A stretch of DNA of 64,000 nt from positions 5,828,001 to 5,892,000 of the forward strand of contig CP108997.1 of NCBI GenBank assembly GCA_036226585.1, in the 5' to 3' direction. Both the position numbers and the translations under genes were made by a program. The notes beneath the pieces are model-generated. The model was not told where the DNA came from and searched no databases. It was given only the letters and a program-made list of their open reading frames with translations. This document shows positions 63,618-64,000 of the stretch, one piece after another; positions within the stretch are counted from its first letter, which is position 1, and each line of letters begins with the position of its first letter. The DNA is from Streptomyces sp. NBC_00708 (GTDB lineage Bacteria > Actinomycetota > Actinomycetes > Streptomycetales > Streptomycetaceae).

Positions 63618-64000
63618 GCGTGTTCGTCCCGTTGGGCATGCCGCGGTTCGAGGGGGAGCCCGACCACGGCCGGCGGCCGGGCCGGGGCACCGGCAACACC
63701 GCGTACCTGCTGGTCAATCCACCGGTGACCGACCCGACGACCGCCTACCACTCGATCCCGTACCTCGTGGGCGCCGCCCGGGAGGCCGGCCACACCGAGT
63801 ACGCCTGCGTGGACGCCAACCTCGACGCCTTCACCTACCTGGCTGACCCGGAGCGCTTCGGCGCCGCGCTCGCCGCCGCCCGCCGCCTCCGCGCCGAGAT
63901 CGAGACCAGGTCCGCGGCCCCGCGCCGGCACGACGAGATCCGCTACCGGCAGGCCCTGGCAGCCGAGGGCCTGACCGCGACCTCGGCCCGGGACGCGATC
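63614..64000 (+). CDS. Probable B12-binding radical SAM enzyme, N-terminal part (cut by window edge)
   Basis: 129 codons are visible with no stop. After a 27-residue Gly/Arg-rich start, TAYLLVNPPVTDPTTAYHSI, PYLVGAAREAGH and ACVDANLD match the first strand-loop and D-x-N elements of the Rossmann-like cobalamin-binding domain that precedes many class B radical SAM enzymes. The CxxxCxxC core would be beyond the edge. If confirmed it may methylate or otherwise alter the peptide. Its ATG overlaps the MFS stop, placing it in the operon. Confidence 0.65.
   Translation, partial: MSVFVPLGMPRFEGEPDHGRRPGRGTGNTAYLLVNPPVTDPTTAYHSIPYLVGAAREAGHTEYACVDANLDAFTYLADPERFGAALAAARRLRAEIETRSAAPRRHDEIRYRQALAAEGLTATSARDAI

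Overview
The window is from a high-GC actinobacterium, almost certainly Streptomyces. It has very high G+C in third codon positions, many GTG starts, AGGAGG ribosome sites and several genes that look leaderless. It also carries Streptomyces-type families: a SAV2148-like HEPN protein, DUF1707-FHA, Ser/Thr kinases fused to periplasmic-binding domains, a Rv2466c-like (mycothiol-linked) DsbA-fold protein, and a sugar ABC importer with no ATPase. I saw no rRNA, tRNA, insertion sequence or CRISPR array.

Layout. 1-2.5 kb: two tandem kinase/binding-protein fusions, the first cut by the window edge. 2.8-5 kb: threonine catabolism (tdh-kbl) ending in a strong terminator. 5-8.3 kb: LysR regulator, VOC protein, small kinase, M24 peptidase. 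8.3-21.5 kb: glycogen/trehalose metabolism (treZ, treY, glgX) with a GH1 beta-glucosidase, interrupted by a GNAT protein, an FHA protein, a flavin disulfide oxidoreductase with a divergent LysR, and a degenerate P450-like protein. 21.9-25 kb: SAV2148-like protein, DEDDh exonuclease, a perfect 24-bp inverted repeat and a phosphotransferase. 25-28 kb: sugar ABC importer. 28-34.8 kb: MMPL exporter, secreted subtilase and small stress or accessory genes.

34.8-44.3 kb is one long minus-strand sulfur assimilation unit. It runs from a 27-codon Cys-containing leader ORF through sulfite reductase, a small zinc-ribbon protein, cysH, cysC, cysD, cysN, two overlapping mini-ORFs, a sulfonate-type ABC importer (ssuA, ssuB, ssuC) and a sirohydrochlorin chelatase. 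Sulfate activation, reduction, organosulfur uptake and siroheme supply are thus together. 44.4-53.7 kb holds GNAT, a GAF-type regulator, an AidB-like dehydrogenase, a BrkB membrane protein, a trypsin-co-occurring-domain protein, an AraC regulator, VOC, 3-hydroxyacyl-CoA dehydrogenase and LysR.

53.7-64 kb is the most interesting part: two divergent operons that look like a RiPP system. The rightward operon encodes a 65-residue precursor ending in Cys, a 21-bp perfect hairpin, a SPASM radical SAM enzyme, an EpiD-family cysteine decarboxylase, an MFS exporter and the start of a probable B12-binding radical SAM enzyme. The leftward operon has five overlapping genes: a short LuxR-type regulator, a class III cyclase/AAA ATPase, a subtilase, a GAF protein and an ATP-grasp enzyme. 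The C-terminal third of the LuxR protein matches the precursor leader at 30 of 55 positions without gaps, so the regulator carries a copy of the leader. No lanthionine synthetase or dehydratase is present, so decarboxylation plus radical chemistry on a single-Cys core would be an unusual RiPP logic.
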